A stretch of 64,000 nucleotides of DNA from Lentisphaerae bacterium WC36 (GTDB lineage: Bacteria; Verrucomicrobiota; Lentisphaeria; Victivallales; SZUA-371). The notes under the pieces are model-generated. The model saw only the letters and a list, made by a program, of their open reading frames with translations, was not told the origin of the DNA and ran no database searches. How positions within the stretch are numbered: the stretch's first letter is position 1; each line of letters begins with the position of its first letter. Of the stretch, positions 18,696 through 27,711 are shown one piece after another. The translations under genes were made by a program, and so were the position numbers. The DNA is taken from assembly GCA_020683205.1 (NCBI GenBank), contig CP085689.1, forward strand, positions 310,001 to 374,000, read 5' to 3'.

Positions 18696-18772
18696 AGGAA
18701 CTATTTTATTTTTCGGTTATAAATGCTTTGACGATGCTAAATTTTTTGTAGTTTTATCGCTTCTTATATTTT

Positions 18773-19861
18773 TTACGCAACAATTTTAACAGCTAATTGT
18801 TCTAAAATTATGCGTGGGTCGCCACCACCTGAAACCATTTTTCGTTGAGCATGTAATAATTCTTCTAAAATATCACAAAGCTTGGCATCACTAAAAATAT
18901 TAGCATTACTACACAAAATATAGGCACGGTAAGGATGGACACTTAACAGAAAATTGTCAGGGTATTGTTCTTTAAGTTTTGCTGCTTGATCATAGAAAAA
19001 AGATTTATTAAGGCGATTATTTAACCCTAATTCATGCATTGCACATTTGACCGAAACCATCTCTTGAAATGAATTGCGTACATTTGCTAATAATGACAAC
19101 TCTAGACGTGCTGATGCTCCGCTGGTTCCACGCATTTGCTCAATTAACGTATTAATAACTTGTAACGCTGCTGGTAGGTCTTTTTTCATTAAATTATTAG
19201 AAAAATCCCATGACAGTGCCTCAGGAGTTTTACTACAAATATTTTTGCAATCTTCGAGTGTTATTTGCTGTTGATTTTTGCCGACAAAGTTAATTAATTT
19301 ACTTAATTCACTTTGTAAACGACCTGAATCGCTGCCGATAGTTTCAGCTAAATAATTGACCGCATTTTGTGCAATATCTTTATTGTTTTTTTGACAAAAT
19401 TCACGAATTTTTACATATTGATTTTTAGCAAAATCTTTGGCCGAAATATCAGCTTGACGGAAGTTAAAAATTTCACCAGCTTTTTTGCATTCCTTAAAAA
19501 AAGCTTTACGCTGATCGATTTCCGCTCCATCAATGATTAAATTAATATCATTCGGAATGCCATTTTTAATGAAATCAATTAATGGCTGCAATGGGGTCTT
19601 TTTTAGCGCTAAAAGATCTTTAAAGTAGACAAAATGGCGCAACCATATTGTTTTATTGGAACTTAAAAATGGCGGAGTTTCCAATGCGTTTTGCAGTTGA
19701 TTTAAAATTTCCTCAACCTTTAATTCATCACTGTCTCCAGCAATGATTTCAAGGTCAGGGTTATTAGCAAAATCTTCACCAAAACGCTCAGAAACTATTT
19801 CGCGAACTTTGTTTTTTATGGCAAACTCATCGTTACCTGTTACTAATATTAGCTTTTTCAT
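18773..19861 (-). CDS. holA: DNA polymerase III delta subunit
   Basis: A 362-residue HolA. The N-terminal domain is a degenerate AAA+ module (MKKLILVTGNDEFAIKNKVREI; no Walker A lysine motif, as expected for delta), followed by a WLRHFVYF segment, the lid (YLAETIGSDSGRLQSELSKL) and the C-terminal collar domain with LELSLLANVRNSFQEM and LLHAQRKM. Delta opens the sliding clamp in the clamp loader. The start at 19861 is favoured because the homologous sequence begins at MKKLILVTGN; an alternative upstream ATG would overlap the M42 peptidase gene by 32 bases. It is 4 bases downstream of that gene and probably translationally coupled to it. Confidence 0.88.
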   Translation of the reverse strand: MKKLILVTGNDEFAIKNKVREIVSERFGEDFANNPDLEIIAGDSDELKVEEILNQLQNALETPPFLSSNKTIWLRHFVYFKDLLALKKTPLQPLIDFIKNGIPNDINLIIDGAEIDQRKAFFKECKKAGEIFNFRQADISAKDFAKNQYVKIREFCQKNNKDIAQNAVNYLAETIGSDSGRLQSELSKLINFVGKNQQQITLEDCKNICSKTPEALSWDFSNNLMKKDLPAALQVINTLIEQMRGTSGASARLELSLLANVRNSFQEMVSVKCAMHELGLNNRLNKSFFYDQAAKLKEQYPDNFLLSVHPYRAYILCSNANIFSDAKLCDILEELLHAQRKMVSGGGDPRIILEQLAVKIVA

Positions 19862-19865
19862 TATT

Positions 19866-20942
19866 TTAGTCAATACCAGGGATAAAGCTTTCATCACCCG
19901 TGAATGCGCAAATTGTTTCAGTTATGATACGAACGGCGCCTAATGCATCACGAAGATCACATATTTCAACAGGACTGTGCATATAGCGGTTTGGAACGCT
20001 TATCAATGCGCATGCAACTCCTGCTTGAGTTAATTGAATTGTCGCGGTATCAGTTCCTCCGCTAGCACGGTGACCGACACTTTCTTGATACGCTAACTCA
20101 TGTTTTGTAGCCGTTTCACGAATAATTTTCCCTAAAACGATATTATTATCGGCACTTTTTGTTAATTTAGGACCATCACCAAGTTTGATTTCGCCGATAC
20201 GTTTTTTGGGAATATCTGGAATATCAGTAGTAAAACCAACATCGATAGCGATTCCAACGCTTGGATTAATAGCAAAGGCGCTAGTTGTTGCCCCTCGCAA
20301 TCCAACTTCTTCTTGAACTGTACCAACGCCATAAACTCCAACTTTCACTGAGCGTTTTGACAATGCACGCATTACTTCTGCAACCACGAATGCGCCAATT
20401 TTATCATCCATTCCTTTTGACATTACACGATTTTCATTCATCATTAAAAAGTTTGATTTAACAGCAATTGGGTCGCCAATTGCCACTAACTCTAGTGCTT
20501 CTTCTTTTGAATCAACTCCGATATCAATCCATGAATCGTGCAATTCAATCGCTTTATCACGTTCACTAGATTCTAGCATATGAATTGGTTTTTTCCCAAT
20601 AACACCTGGAATTTTACCATTTTTTTCAGTTAAAATAACCACCTCTGTTCCTGGTACTGTTAACTTATCAATTCCTCCATTTGAACGGAAATAAATTAAG
20701 CCTTCATCAGAGATATATACAATCTGAAAACCAATTTCATCATAGTGCCCTGCTAGCATTACCTTGAATTCTGCATTGGGATTAATCACGCTAATAGTAT
20801 TGCCCATTACATCAGTTTTAACCTCATCTGCAAATTCGCTAACATAATCACGAAAAATTTTTGCAGCCTCCATTTCATAACCAGAAGGACTTGAGCTATT
20901 TAATAAATCTTCTAAAAATTTTAAACTTTTATCATCAAACAT
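19866..20942 (-). CDS. M42-family glutamyl/deblocking aminopeptidase
   Basis: A 358-residue metallopeptidase of family M42 (FrvX, YsdC, TET aminopeptidases). Di-zinc ligands and catalytic residues fall in VMLAGHYDEIGFQ, SKGMDDKIGAFV, GVGTVQEEVGLRG, IAIDVGFTTDIP and, at the C-terminus, ISVPNRYMHSP. The usual AGHxDEIG motif is kept with Tyr. These enzymes form tetrahedral dodecamers that trim N-terminal residues of peptides. AGGAGT precedes the ATG. It starts a two-gene minus-strand operon with holA, and is divergent from prfB over 191 bases. Confidence 0.92.
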   Translation of the reverse strand: MFDDKSLKFLEDLLNSSSPSGYEMEAAKIFRDYVSEFADEVKTDVMGNTISVINPNAEFKVMLAGHYDEIGFQIVYISDEGLIYFRSNGGIDKLTVPGTEVVILTEKNGKIPGVIGKKPIHMLESSERDKAIELHDSWIDIGVDSKEEALELVAIGDPIAVKSNFLMMNENRVMSKGMDDKIGAFVVAEVMRALSKRSVKVGVYGVGTVQEEVGLRGATTSAFAINPSVGIAIDVGFTTDIPDIPKKRIGEIKLGDGPKLTKSADNNIVLGKIIRETATKHELAYQESVGHRASGGTDTATIQLTQAGVACALISVPNRYMHSPVEICDLRDALGAVRIITETICAFTGDESFIPGID

Positions 20943-21133
20943 AACTTTTACTCCTATGTAAAAATACCGTTAATTTTATTTTCAATTTTATACAATAACG
21001 TCTTTTTATTAAAAAATCATCCCTATAACTAAAAAAAATAGGAACATATAAACATATCTAATAAATTTTCCTTGAAAAAGCTTTGATTATAAAGCATTGT
21101 AATAATGAGAATAAAATCTAAAGGATATAATAA

Positions 21134-22234
21134 ATGACATTTGAAGAATTAAAGTTACAGTTTCAGGATATAGTACAGCGTGTTAAGCATCTTGAAACAT
21201 TTTTAAAAATAGCTGAACGTTCAGACGAACGTTGTGAAATTGAAGAAAAAATGGCTGCTGCTGACTTTTGGGATAATAGTGAATTAGCTCAAGAAACGGT
21301 AGCAAAGTTAAGTGCCTTAAAAAATATTATTGAACCATATAAAAAGATTTCGGCAACAGTCGAAGATCTTGAAACTGCAATTGAATTTGCAAGTGAAGAT
21401 GTTGATATGGAAGAAGAAGCTATTGAAATTGGAGCACAGTTAGTTAGAGATTTGGATAAACTTGAACTATTAAGTTTTCTTTCAGGACCATTTGATGCTA
21501 ATAATTGTTATTTTTCAATTCATGCTGGGGCAGGAGGCACAGAATCTTGTGATTGGGCATCAATGTTGATGCGTATGTATATGCGTTATTTCGAACGTAA
21601 AGGTTGGAAATATGATATTGTCGAGATGCAACAAGGCGATGAAGCTGGGGTTAAAAGTGTGACTTTACACGTAACTGGTGAATTTGCATTTGGTTATACT
21701 CGCGCGGAAAAAGGAGTGCATCGTTTAGTGCGTATTTCGCCATTTGACAGTAACGCACGCCGGCATACATCATTTGCGTCAGTCGATACATTTCCGGAAT
21801 TAAGCGATGATATTGATATTGAAATTGAAGAAAAAGATTTAAAAGTCGACACTTATCGAGCGAGTGGAGCCGGAGGACAGCATGTTAATACGACAGACTC
21901 TGCGATTCGTATTACTCATATCCCGTCAGGAATTGTAGTTGCATGTCAGGCTGAACGTTCTCAGCATAAAAACCGTGCGTCTGCAATGAAAATGTTAAAA
22001 GCAAAACTTTATGAGCGTGAACAGGAGTTAAAAGCTGCTGAAGCAAATGCAATTCGAGGTGAAAAAACTGAAATGGGTTGGGGTAACCAAATTCGTTCAT
22101 ACGTACTGCATCCTTACCAAATGGTAAAAGATTTGCGTACCGAACATGAAACAGGTAATAGTGCGGCAGTTTTAGATGGTAATTTAGATCCATTTATTGA
22201 AGCATTTTTAAAGTCAAAATTAAATATTACATAA
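21134..22234 (+). CDS. prfB: Peptide chain release factor 2, no programmed frameshift
   Basis: A 366-residue RF2, the usual length. It shows the stop-codon recognition segment RISPFDSNARRHTSF (RF2-type SPF) and the peptidyl hydrolysis loop RASGAGGQHVNTTDSA. The frame is uninterrupted from ATG: there is no in-frame TGA near codon 25, where most bacteria have a +1 programmed frameshift for autoregulation, so that control is absent here. AAAGGA lies before the start. It recognises UGA and UAA; TGA is used as a stop by other genes in the window. The oligopeptide-binding protein gene follows by 38 bases. Confidence 0.96.
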   Translation: MTFEELKLQFQDIVQRVKHLETFLKIAERSDERCEIEEKMAAADFWDNSELAQETVAKLSALKNIIEPYKKISATVEDLETAIEFASEDVDMEEEAIEIGAQLVRDLDKLELLSFLSGPFDANNCYFSIHAGAGGTESCDWASMLMRMYMRYFERKGWKYDIVEMQQGDEAGVKSVTLHVTGEFAFGYTRAEKGVHRLVRISPFDSNARRHTSFASVDTFPELSDDIDIEIEEKDLKVDTYRASGAGGQHVNTTDSAIRITHIPSGIVVACQAERSQHKNRASAMKMLKAKLYEREQELKAAEANAIRGEKTEMGWGNQIRSYVLHPYQMVKDLRTEHETGNSAAVLDGNLDPFIEAFLKSKLNIT

Positions 22235-22272
22235 GTTTATTTTTAAATAATACTTTGCGGAGGATAATTGTT

Positions 22273-24138
22273 ATGCGTTCTAATTTATACTTGAATTTTG
22301 TTATTACTTTGTTGTTAGTAGTCATTGTGGGAGGAGTGATATTTTTGGTTAACTCCTTTGATAGAATGCGCCACACTTTTGAGAAATCGAGCAAAAATAT
22401 TGAGTTAATTCGTGAAGATATTAATAAGTTAAAAGAAAATGTTCTTAATGCTAAATTTGCCGCCACACAAAATAATGTAAAGGCTGCTCCAGTAAAAATT
22501 TTAGATGTAAAAAATATTGCAAATTATCAATATTTTAATCAACAGGCACCTGTAGGAGGAATATTAAAAACTGCTACAGATAGTGAAACTTCAAATCTTA
22601 ATTATTTAATTCAAAATGAATCTCAAGTATCGAATTTTTGGGGAAAATGTAATAGCGCATTGGCAACCCGTGACTATGAAACTCCCGAAAAGTTTATGCC
22701 GTTAATTGCTGACAGTTGGCATATTTCTGATGATAAATTGACTTATCATATTAAAATTAAAAAAGGAGTTTTATGGCATGATTTTACCGATCCAGTTTCT
22801 GGTAAAAGGTGGCTTGATAAAGAGGTGACTAGTGAAGATTTTAAATTTTATGTTGATGTTATTAAAAATAAAGATGTAAATTGTCCGCAAATTAGAACCT
22901 ATTTTAAGGCGCTAAATCGTATTGAGATTCTCAATGATTATGAATTCAAGGTTTATTGGGACAAAAAATATTTTAAAACTGACGAAATGACTTTAGGGTT
23001 AATGCCGTTTCCAAAACATTTATATCATGCTTATAGTGGTAAATTTGATGGGAAAAAATTCAATGAAGATGCTAAACGCAATAGCATGATTATTGGTTGT
23101 GGTCCCTATTATTTGGCTGAAGTTCAGAAAGGTCGTCGTTATATTTTTAAGCGTTTTGAGAAATACTTTGGACGTGAATATGGAATTATGCCCAAAATTG
23201 AAGAATTAGTTTATAATGTTGTAAAATTACCCAATACTCGTTTACAAATGATGAAGTCGCAATCATTGGATCTTTTAGGATTGAATGCTGACCAGTGGAA
23301 AAATCATACAAAATCTGCTGAATTTGATGTAAAAACAGGTTTTTTGAAAAAAGTTAAGGCGCCAGGTAGATCCTATAGCTATATAGCATGGAATTTACAA
23401 AATGAACTTTTTAGAAGCAAAAAAGTGCGCCGAGCAATGACTCATTTGGTGAACAGAGATTATATTTTAAAATTTGTTTATAATAATTTGGCACGTATCA
23501 CGACTGGTCCATTTGTCATTGATAGTCCTTTTTACGATAAAAGTATCAAACCAATTAATTTTTCAATTGCTAAAGCGCTTCAAATATTAGCCTTAGAAGG
23601 TTGGCAGGACACCGATGGTGATGGTATTCTTGATAAAAATGGTAAAAATTTTGAATTTACTTTTATGATAGTTTCAGCCAGTGAAACGCAGAAAAAGATT
23701 TCTGAAATAATTAAAGAAGACATGCGCAAAGTTGGAATAAAAATGAATATTTTACCAATCGAGTGGTCAGTGTTTATTGACCGAATTAATAAAAAGAAAT
23801 TTGATGCATGTACTTTAGGTTGGACTGCAACATTTGAGCCTGACCCATATCAAATTTGGCATTCAAGCCAAGCAGATGTGAAACAAAATTCAAGTAACTT
23901 TATTAGTTTTAAAAATAAAGAAGCAGATAAATTAATCGAACAAATTCGTGTTACCTTTGATATTGAAAAACGAGCCGACTTATGTAAAAAATTCCACCGG
24001 TTAATTTCAGATGAGCAACCATACACTTTTATGATGGTTCCTAATAAACTTTTTATTTATAATAAAAGATTACAAAATGTACGAACATTTCCACTTGATG
24101 TGGCTCCTACTGATATTATGTGGATAGAAAATAAATAG
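22273..24138 (+). CDS. Membrane-anchored oligopeptide-binding protein (SBP_bac_5)
   Basis: A 621-residue extracellular solute-binding protein of family 5 (OppA/DppA-like). Instead of a cleavable signal it has one N-terminal transmembrane segment (about 8-28) with no cleavage site or lipobox, then a heptad-rich stretch (about 33-60), so it is probably tethered to the inner membrane by a short coiled coil. The SBP domain shows LADSWHISDDKLTYHIKIKKG-like features (kept short here), a TEMTLGLMPFPKHLY segment and GWTATFEPDPYQIWHSS. Start: GGAGGA lies upstream of ATG 22273; an in-frame TTG at 22255 precedes that site and is rejected. No permease or ATPase genes are adjacent, so it is an orphan receptor or works with a distant transporter. 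Confidence 0.83.
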   Translation: MRSNLYLNFVITLLLVVIVGGVIFLVNSFDRMRHTFEKSSKNIELIREDINKLKENVLNAKFAATQNNVKAAPVKILDVKNIANYQYFNQQAPVGGILKTATDSETSNLNYLIQNESQVSNFWGKCNSALATRDYETPEKFMPLIADSWHISDDKLTYHIKIKKGVLWHDFTDPVSGKRWLDKEVTSEDFKFYVDVIKNKDVNCPQIRTYFKALNRIEILNDYEFKVYWDKKYFKTDEMTLGLMPFPKHLYHAYSGKFDGKKFNEDAKRNSMIIGCGPYYLAEVQKGRRYIFKRFEKYFGREYGIMPKIEELVYNVVKLPNTRLQMMKSQSLDLLGLNADQWKNHTKSAEFDVKTGFLKKVKAPGRSYSYIAWNLQNELFRSKKVRRAMTHLVNRDYILKFVYNNLARITTGPFVIDSPFYDKSIKPINFSIAKALQILALEGWQDTDGDGILDKNGKNFEFTFMIVSASETQKKISEIIKEDMRKVGIKMNILPIEWSVFIDRINKKKFDACTLGWTATFEPDPYQIWHSSQADVKQNSSNFISFKNKEADKLIEQIRVTFDIEKRADLCKKFHRLISDEQPYTFMMVPNKLFIYNKRLQNVRTFPLDVAPTDIMWIENK

Positions 24139-24284
24139 TTGTTAAATAAATAATTTTATATTTTTGATGAGTTTTTAATTTTTTTAGTTCTTGGTAGCAT
24201 GAATGTTGTCAATTTTTAGAATTTATAAAATATCGTAAAAAGAATAATTTTTATGATTTATAGCTTGGTTACTCAAGGATTTTT

Positions 24285-24316
24285 CAAAAAGGTCGTTAAA
24301 ATAACTGACCTTTTTG
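24285..24316. terminator. Bidirectional terminator between convergent genes
   Basis: CAAAAAGGTC (24285-24294) pairs with GACCTTTTTG (24307-24316); the inner loop can extend through GTTA/TAAC. A T run appears on either strand, so it can end both the solute-binding protein gene and the carbonic anhydrase gene. Confidence 0.8.
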
Positions 24317-24325
24317 TGTAAAAAA

Positions 24326-25129
24326 TTATTTTTTATCTTCTACCTTAACTTTTTTTGATGTTATTTTTGATTTTTCTTCTGCAAATTCATTGGTTGCTTT
24401 TGCTGGATTTTTTTCAACATCTTGCAATATTTTAGTTGTTTTTCCCTCAGATAACCACTTTACGACACCTGTTGCAACATCATAAATTGCGCCAATAACT
24501 TTTACTTTTTTGTTATTAACTAATTTTCTTGTTGAAGGGCTTTTCATGAACAAGTCTTCAATTCCTTGCCAAACGTTTTCTTCAACAGCATATGGAATTA
24601 GCTCTTTACCATGTTTGTGAGGATGAGCCTTTTTAGCTTTAATAACGGCTGGTTTGATTGGTGCAACCAATGCTGGAATATTACGCTCTAAGATATGACC
24701 ATGACCTTCAATGGCATTTGTAACTGCAGTTACCGCTCCGCATTGAGTATGACCTAATACTACTAAAATAGGAGTGTTAACATGTGCTAAGCCATATTCA
24801 ATAGAGCCAATTTCGTCAGTATTGCACACGTTGCCTGCAACGCGAATTACGAATATGTCCATCACTCCAGTGTCAAAAATTAATTCAACTGGAACGCGTG
24901 AATCAGAGCAGGTAATAATAGTTGCTGATGCGTATTTGCCTTGATCTTCTTTGCCTGCCAAACTTAAACGAGCTTTATTACTGTGTGGATGAATAGCTTT
25001 TTCCTCAACGAATCTTTTATTACCAGCTTTCAATTCGTCAAGGCATTCTTGAGCTGATGGCTGAGCTGCAACAGTAACGCCTAAAAGTGTAGTTGTAAAT
25101 ATTAATAAATAAAGAAAACAATTTTTCAT
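24326..25129 (-). CDS. Periplasmic beta-carbonic anhydrase with Lys-rich tail
   Basis: A 267-residue beta-class carbonic anhydrase. Zinc ligands and catalytic dyad are C74-x-D76-x-R78 (TCSDSR), H127 and C130 (GHTQCGAV). An N-terminal signal peptide (MKNCFLYLLIF..., cleavage after VAA or AQP near residue 22) indicates export, which is uncommon but known in beta enzymes of proteobacteria and others. The last 35 residues (EKNPAKATNEFAEEK... KKVKVEDKK) are Lys/Glu-rich and outside the family domain, perhaps for binding acidic cell-wall or LPS groups. It interconverts CO2 and bicarbonate. GGAGGT precedes the ATG. Monocistronic by spacing. Confidence 0.92.
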   Translation of the reverse strand: MKNCFLYLLIFTTTLLGVTVAAQPSAQECLDELKAGNKRFVEEKAIHPHSNKARLSLAGKEDQGKYASATIITCSDSRVPVELIFDTGVMDIFVIRVAGNVCNTDEIGSIEYGLAHVNTPILVVLGHTQCGAVTAVTNAIEGHGHILERNIPALVAPIKPAVIKAKKAHPHKHGKELIPYAVEENVWQGIEDLFMKSPSTRKLVNNKKVKVIGAIYDVATGVVKWLSEGKTTKILQDVEKNPAKATNEFAEEKSKITSKKVKVEDKK

Positions 25130-25512
25130 AATTTAGTACCTCCAATACTTCTTAATTTGAACTTGAATGAAAAATCAATAATATTTGAGTATTTAACTAT
25201 TACAAATTATAAATTACAAAAAAAAGGAAAAATTTGCAATAATTTAGAAAAAAATAATTTTACTGAAATTAAAAATTTTCATATAATTATTGAATTACAA
25301 CTAGTTGTATAATTGTTACAAAAAGAGTTTTTTTATTAAATTTTGCGAAAAAAACTGCAACAAATTTTACCATTTAAAATTTATAAATTTTTCTTGACAA
25401 TAAAAAATAGTGTTTATTTTTCTTTAAAGGAATATTTGAGGCTTGAAAAGTTTTTAATTTAAGAGTAAAATAAGTGCGTGATTATATAAAAATTTAATAT
25501 TGGAGAATAAAA
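25130..25512. other. Divergent intergenic region with palindrome
   Basis: 383 bases between two divergent genes. It contains a perfect 14-bp palindrome TACAACTAGTTGTA (25296-25309) overlapping a TATAAT (25308-25313), a possible operator. On the plus strand a perfect -35 TTGACA (25394-25399) with TATTTT at 25415-25420 (15-base spacer) is a candidate promoter for the downstream isomerase gene. No RNA gene recognised. Confidence 0.45.
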
Positions 25513-26298
25513 ATGTTTAAATCAGGATTAGTCTCGATTTCATTTCGTCAGTACTCTCCTGAGGAAATAGTTGATTTTTGCAAACAAGCAAATATTTCTG
25601 GAATTGAGTGGGGAGGAGACATCCATTGTCCTCATGGCGACTTGGAGCGTGCAAAAGAAGTGCGTGAATTAACGGAATCTGCTGGAATTAAAGTTGCCGC
25701 ATATGGTTCATATTATCGCTGTGAAGAAGATAAACTAAAATTTATAGACGTTTTAGCATCTGCAAAAGCATTGGGTGCGCCAGTTATTCGAGTTTGGGCT
25801 GGCAGTAAAGGAGCTGAAGATGCAAGCGATGAATATAAGCAAATGGTTACAAAGCAATTAATAAAATGTGCTGAAATGGCCGCGAAAGAAGGGATTAAGG
25901 TTGCAACAGAATATCATGGTGGAACTTTGACAGATTTTAATGATAATGCTGCTGACTTGTTTAATAACGCTCAACATGAAAATTTATTAACATATTGGCA
26001 ACCTCCAATTCGCACAACAGTTGATTACCGTTTAGAAGGGTTAAAAGCTCTTCAACATAAAGTTGTTGCAATGCACGTTTTTCAGTGGGATTTTTTGCCA
26101 GAAGTTGATACGCCTGAAATTCGTTTGCCTTTATCAGAGGGTAAAGTAGAGTGGATGAGTTATTTTGAGGTTCTTAAAGAAAAAGCCCAAGAGCAAGATT
26201 ATTACACTTTTTTGGAATTTTTTACAGATAATAATAAAGATAATTTCTTTAGGGATGCAGCAACTTTGAATGAATGGCTAGATGAATTGAATACCTAA
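25513..26298 (+). CDS. Sugar phosphate isomerase/epimerase family protein (AP-endonuclease-2 TIM barrel)
   Basis: A 261-residue TIM-barrel protein of the xylose-isomerase-like/AP endonuclease 2 superfamily. Visible elements are GIEWGGDIHCPHGD (metal-side loop), GIKVAAYGSYYRC, APVIRVWAGSKG, VATEYHGGTLTD and TFLEFF near the end. Members isomerise or epimerise sugars and inositol derivatives; the exact substrate is not predictable. TTGGAG precedes the ATG. The next gene lies 104 bases downstream and is not clearly linked. Cytoplasmic. Confidence 0.85.
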   Translation: MFKSGLVSISFRQYSPEEIVDFCKQANISGIEWGGDIHCPHGDLERAKEVRELTESAGIKVAAYGSYYRCEEDKLKFIDVLASAKALGAPVIRVWAGSKGAEDASDEYKQMVTKQLIKCAEMAAKEGIKVATEYHGGTLTDFNDNAADLFNNAQHENLLTYWQPPIRTTVDYRLEGLKALQHKVVAMHVFQWDFLPEVDTPEIRLPLSEGKVEWMSYFEVLKEKAQEQDYYTFLEFFTDNNKDNFFRDAATLNEWLDELNT

Positions 26299-26402
26299 CT
26301 TTTACTAATAATATAGAACGCAGTGAAAATATTGCGAAAAATGCTTTTATAACGTACAGTAGTTATAGCTAAATTGTTAAAAAATAATTTTGGGTTTACT
26401 CT

Positions 26403-27191
26403 ATGTTCAAATATAAAAGCGTTTTTTTTATTAATCTAGATGCCTATGATTGTTCACAAGGTTTTTCAATGGGAACGGGCGAAGATTTTCTAGAAATTGC
26501 ACACCGTAAAGGAATAACGGTTTACCAAAAACCATTTGTTGTATTTGGGCGTGAAAGAGCAAGTCTGCCTACTAATACACAGATACCTTTAATTCAACTT
26601 AATTTTGACCTTGCGAGAGATAAGTGGAATTCTTATAAAAAAGTGCGTTATCATATAGAATCTAGAATGCAACAATTTGAAACGCCAACAAAAATTTATA
26701 TTTGTTCACACTCACATTATAAAGGAGTCGAAATTGTTCAAGAACGTGATTCATATTTTGATCGTCGTCAGCATGTTTATAAATTGAGTGCTTGTGAATT
26801 AAGCAATATGTTTGTTAAATGTTTACCAGTAAAACATTCAATTACATTTCATTTTATAAGCTGTGGGAGTATTTCTGTCGCGCGTTATTTTTTGGATTCC
26901 TTATTAAAAAAAGGATTTCGTAATTGCTTTGCTGTGGGTTATAAACATGATGTTTACACAACGGAGCAATTTTATTGTCAGCCTCAAGAATATTATGAGT
27001 TAAGTGATTTCTCTACAGTTGACCGTTATCGACATGGCACGAATTCTACTATTGCAGCTGGAGCATCAGCATTGCCAGTTGGCGATCATGATGAAAAAAT
27101 ATTAATGCATCGTCGTGAATACCCTAGTTTAGAAGATAATAATGTATACAGGAGGCGAGGTAAGGGCAATTTCTTATCAGTTGTGGCTTAG
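26403..27191 (+). CDS. Uncharacterised protein with caspase-like (clan CD/C80-like) signature
   Basis: A 262-residue protein I do not recognise with certainty. The central part has a clan CD cysteine-peptidase pattern: strand-His (KIYICSHSHYKG, H103/H105), a spacer helix (KLSACELSNMF), then strand-Cys (ITFHFISCGS, C154) followed by a helix (VARYFLDSLLKKGF) and another strand (CFAVGYKHDVYT). This resembles C80 self-processing domains of toxins more than C14 caspases. No signal peptide. The last 50 bases overlap the next ORF in another frame, with tandem rare AGG AGG codons (27150-27155) in the overlap. Either two coupled genes or one frameshifted/programmed-frameshift gene. Ordering of His before Cys fits the clan; activity is inference. 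Confidence 0.45.
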   Translation: MFKYKSVFFINLDAYDCSQGFSMGTGEDFLEIAHRKGITVYQKPFVVFGRERASLPTNTQIPLIQLNFDLARDKWNSYKKVRYHIESRMQQFETPTKIYICSHSHYKGVEIVQERDSYFDRRQHVYKLSACELSNMFVKCLPVKHSITFHFISCGSISVARYFLDSLLKKGFRNCFAVGYKHDVYTTEQFYCQPQEYYELSDFSTVDRYRHGTNSTIAAGASALPVGDHDEKILMHRREYPSLEDNNVYRRRGKGNFLSVVA

Positions 27192-27711
27192 TCAAAATAC
27201 CGTTAAATATGGAATTGATAAAAAAGATTTATTCCGTTATAATTTTGTTGCAGTTCTTACTGAAATGAAAATATTTTTTGAAAAACAACTTCCGATAGCT
27301 AGGAATAGCAGGTTTAGAGCTATGCTTGAATTCCATGCCAAAATTCTCAATTATTTTATTTCAAACTTGGAGGGACAAGATTTTGATCCGCCTAAAGTTG
27401 TGAAATTTTTACAACATTTTATGAGCATGGTTGATTTATGGAGTTTGCATAAAAGTAACCCTTCAGAAGAATTAAATAAAATTCTAGTTCGTTTTCGTGA
27501 TAATTATGACTATTTTAAGCAGGAAGTGCTAGTTGTTGTTCCTATAGAAGCTGAGCAAATGGGCTTAGATATGAAGACAAAGTTTGATCCACCAAATCCT
27601 TTGAAAAGTTTATGGAAATTATTTACTCCTCCAGATCTTGAAGGTATTGATATTGTTCTACATAAAATGGATGAAGATAAAGTTATTGACTTGCGTAGTT
27701 TTATCCATTAA
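27142..27711 (+). CDS. Uncharacterised alpha-helical protein overlapping the caspase-like gene
   Basis: A 189-residue protein with no family recognised. Its first 100 residues are predicted helical (EMKIFFEKQLP, FRAMLEFHAKILNYF, VVKFLQHFMSMVDLWS) and the C-terminus is Pro/Lys-rich with FDPPNPLKSLWKLFTPPDLEG. It starts at ATG 27142, 50 bases inside the preceding gene and in the +1 frame; GAAG is a weak Shine-Dalgarno sequence. The frame is open only from 27133 because of an upstream TAG, so a frameshift joining the two proteins would have to occur between 27133 and 27191. The last 34 codons and the stop are part of a 103-bp unit that is repeated just downstream. Confidence 0.5.
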   Translation: MYTGGEVRAISYQLWLSQNTVKYGIDKKDLFRYNFVAVLTEMKIFFEKQLPIARNSRFRAMLEFHAKILNYFISNLEGQDFDPPKVVKFLQHFMSMVDLWSLHKSNPSEELNKILVRFRDNYDYFKQEVLVVVPIEAEQMGLDMKTKFDPPNPLKSLWKLFTPPDLEGIDIVLHKMDEDKVIDLRSFIH

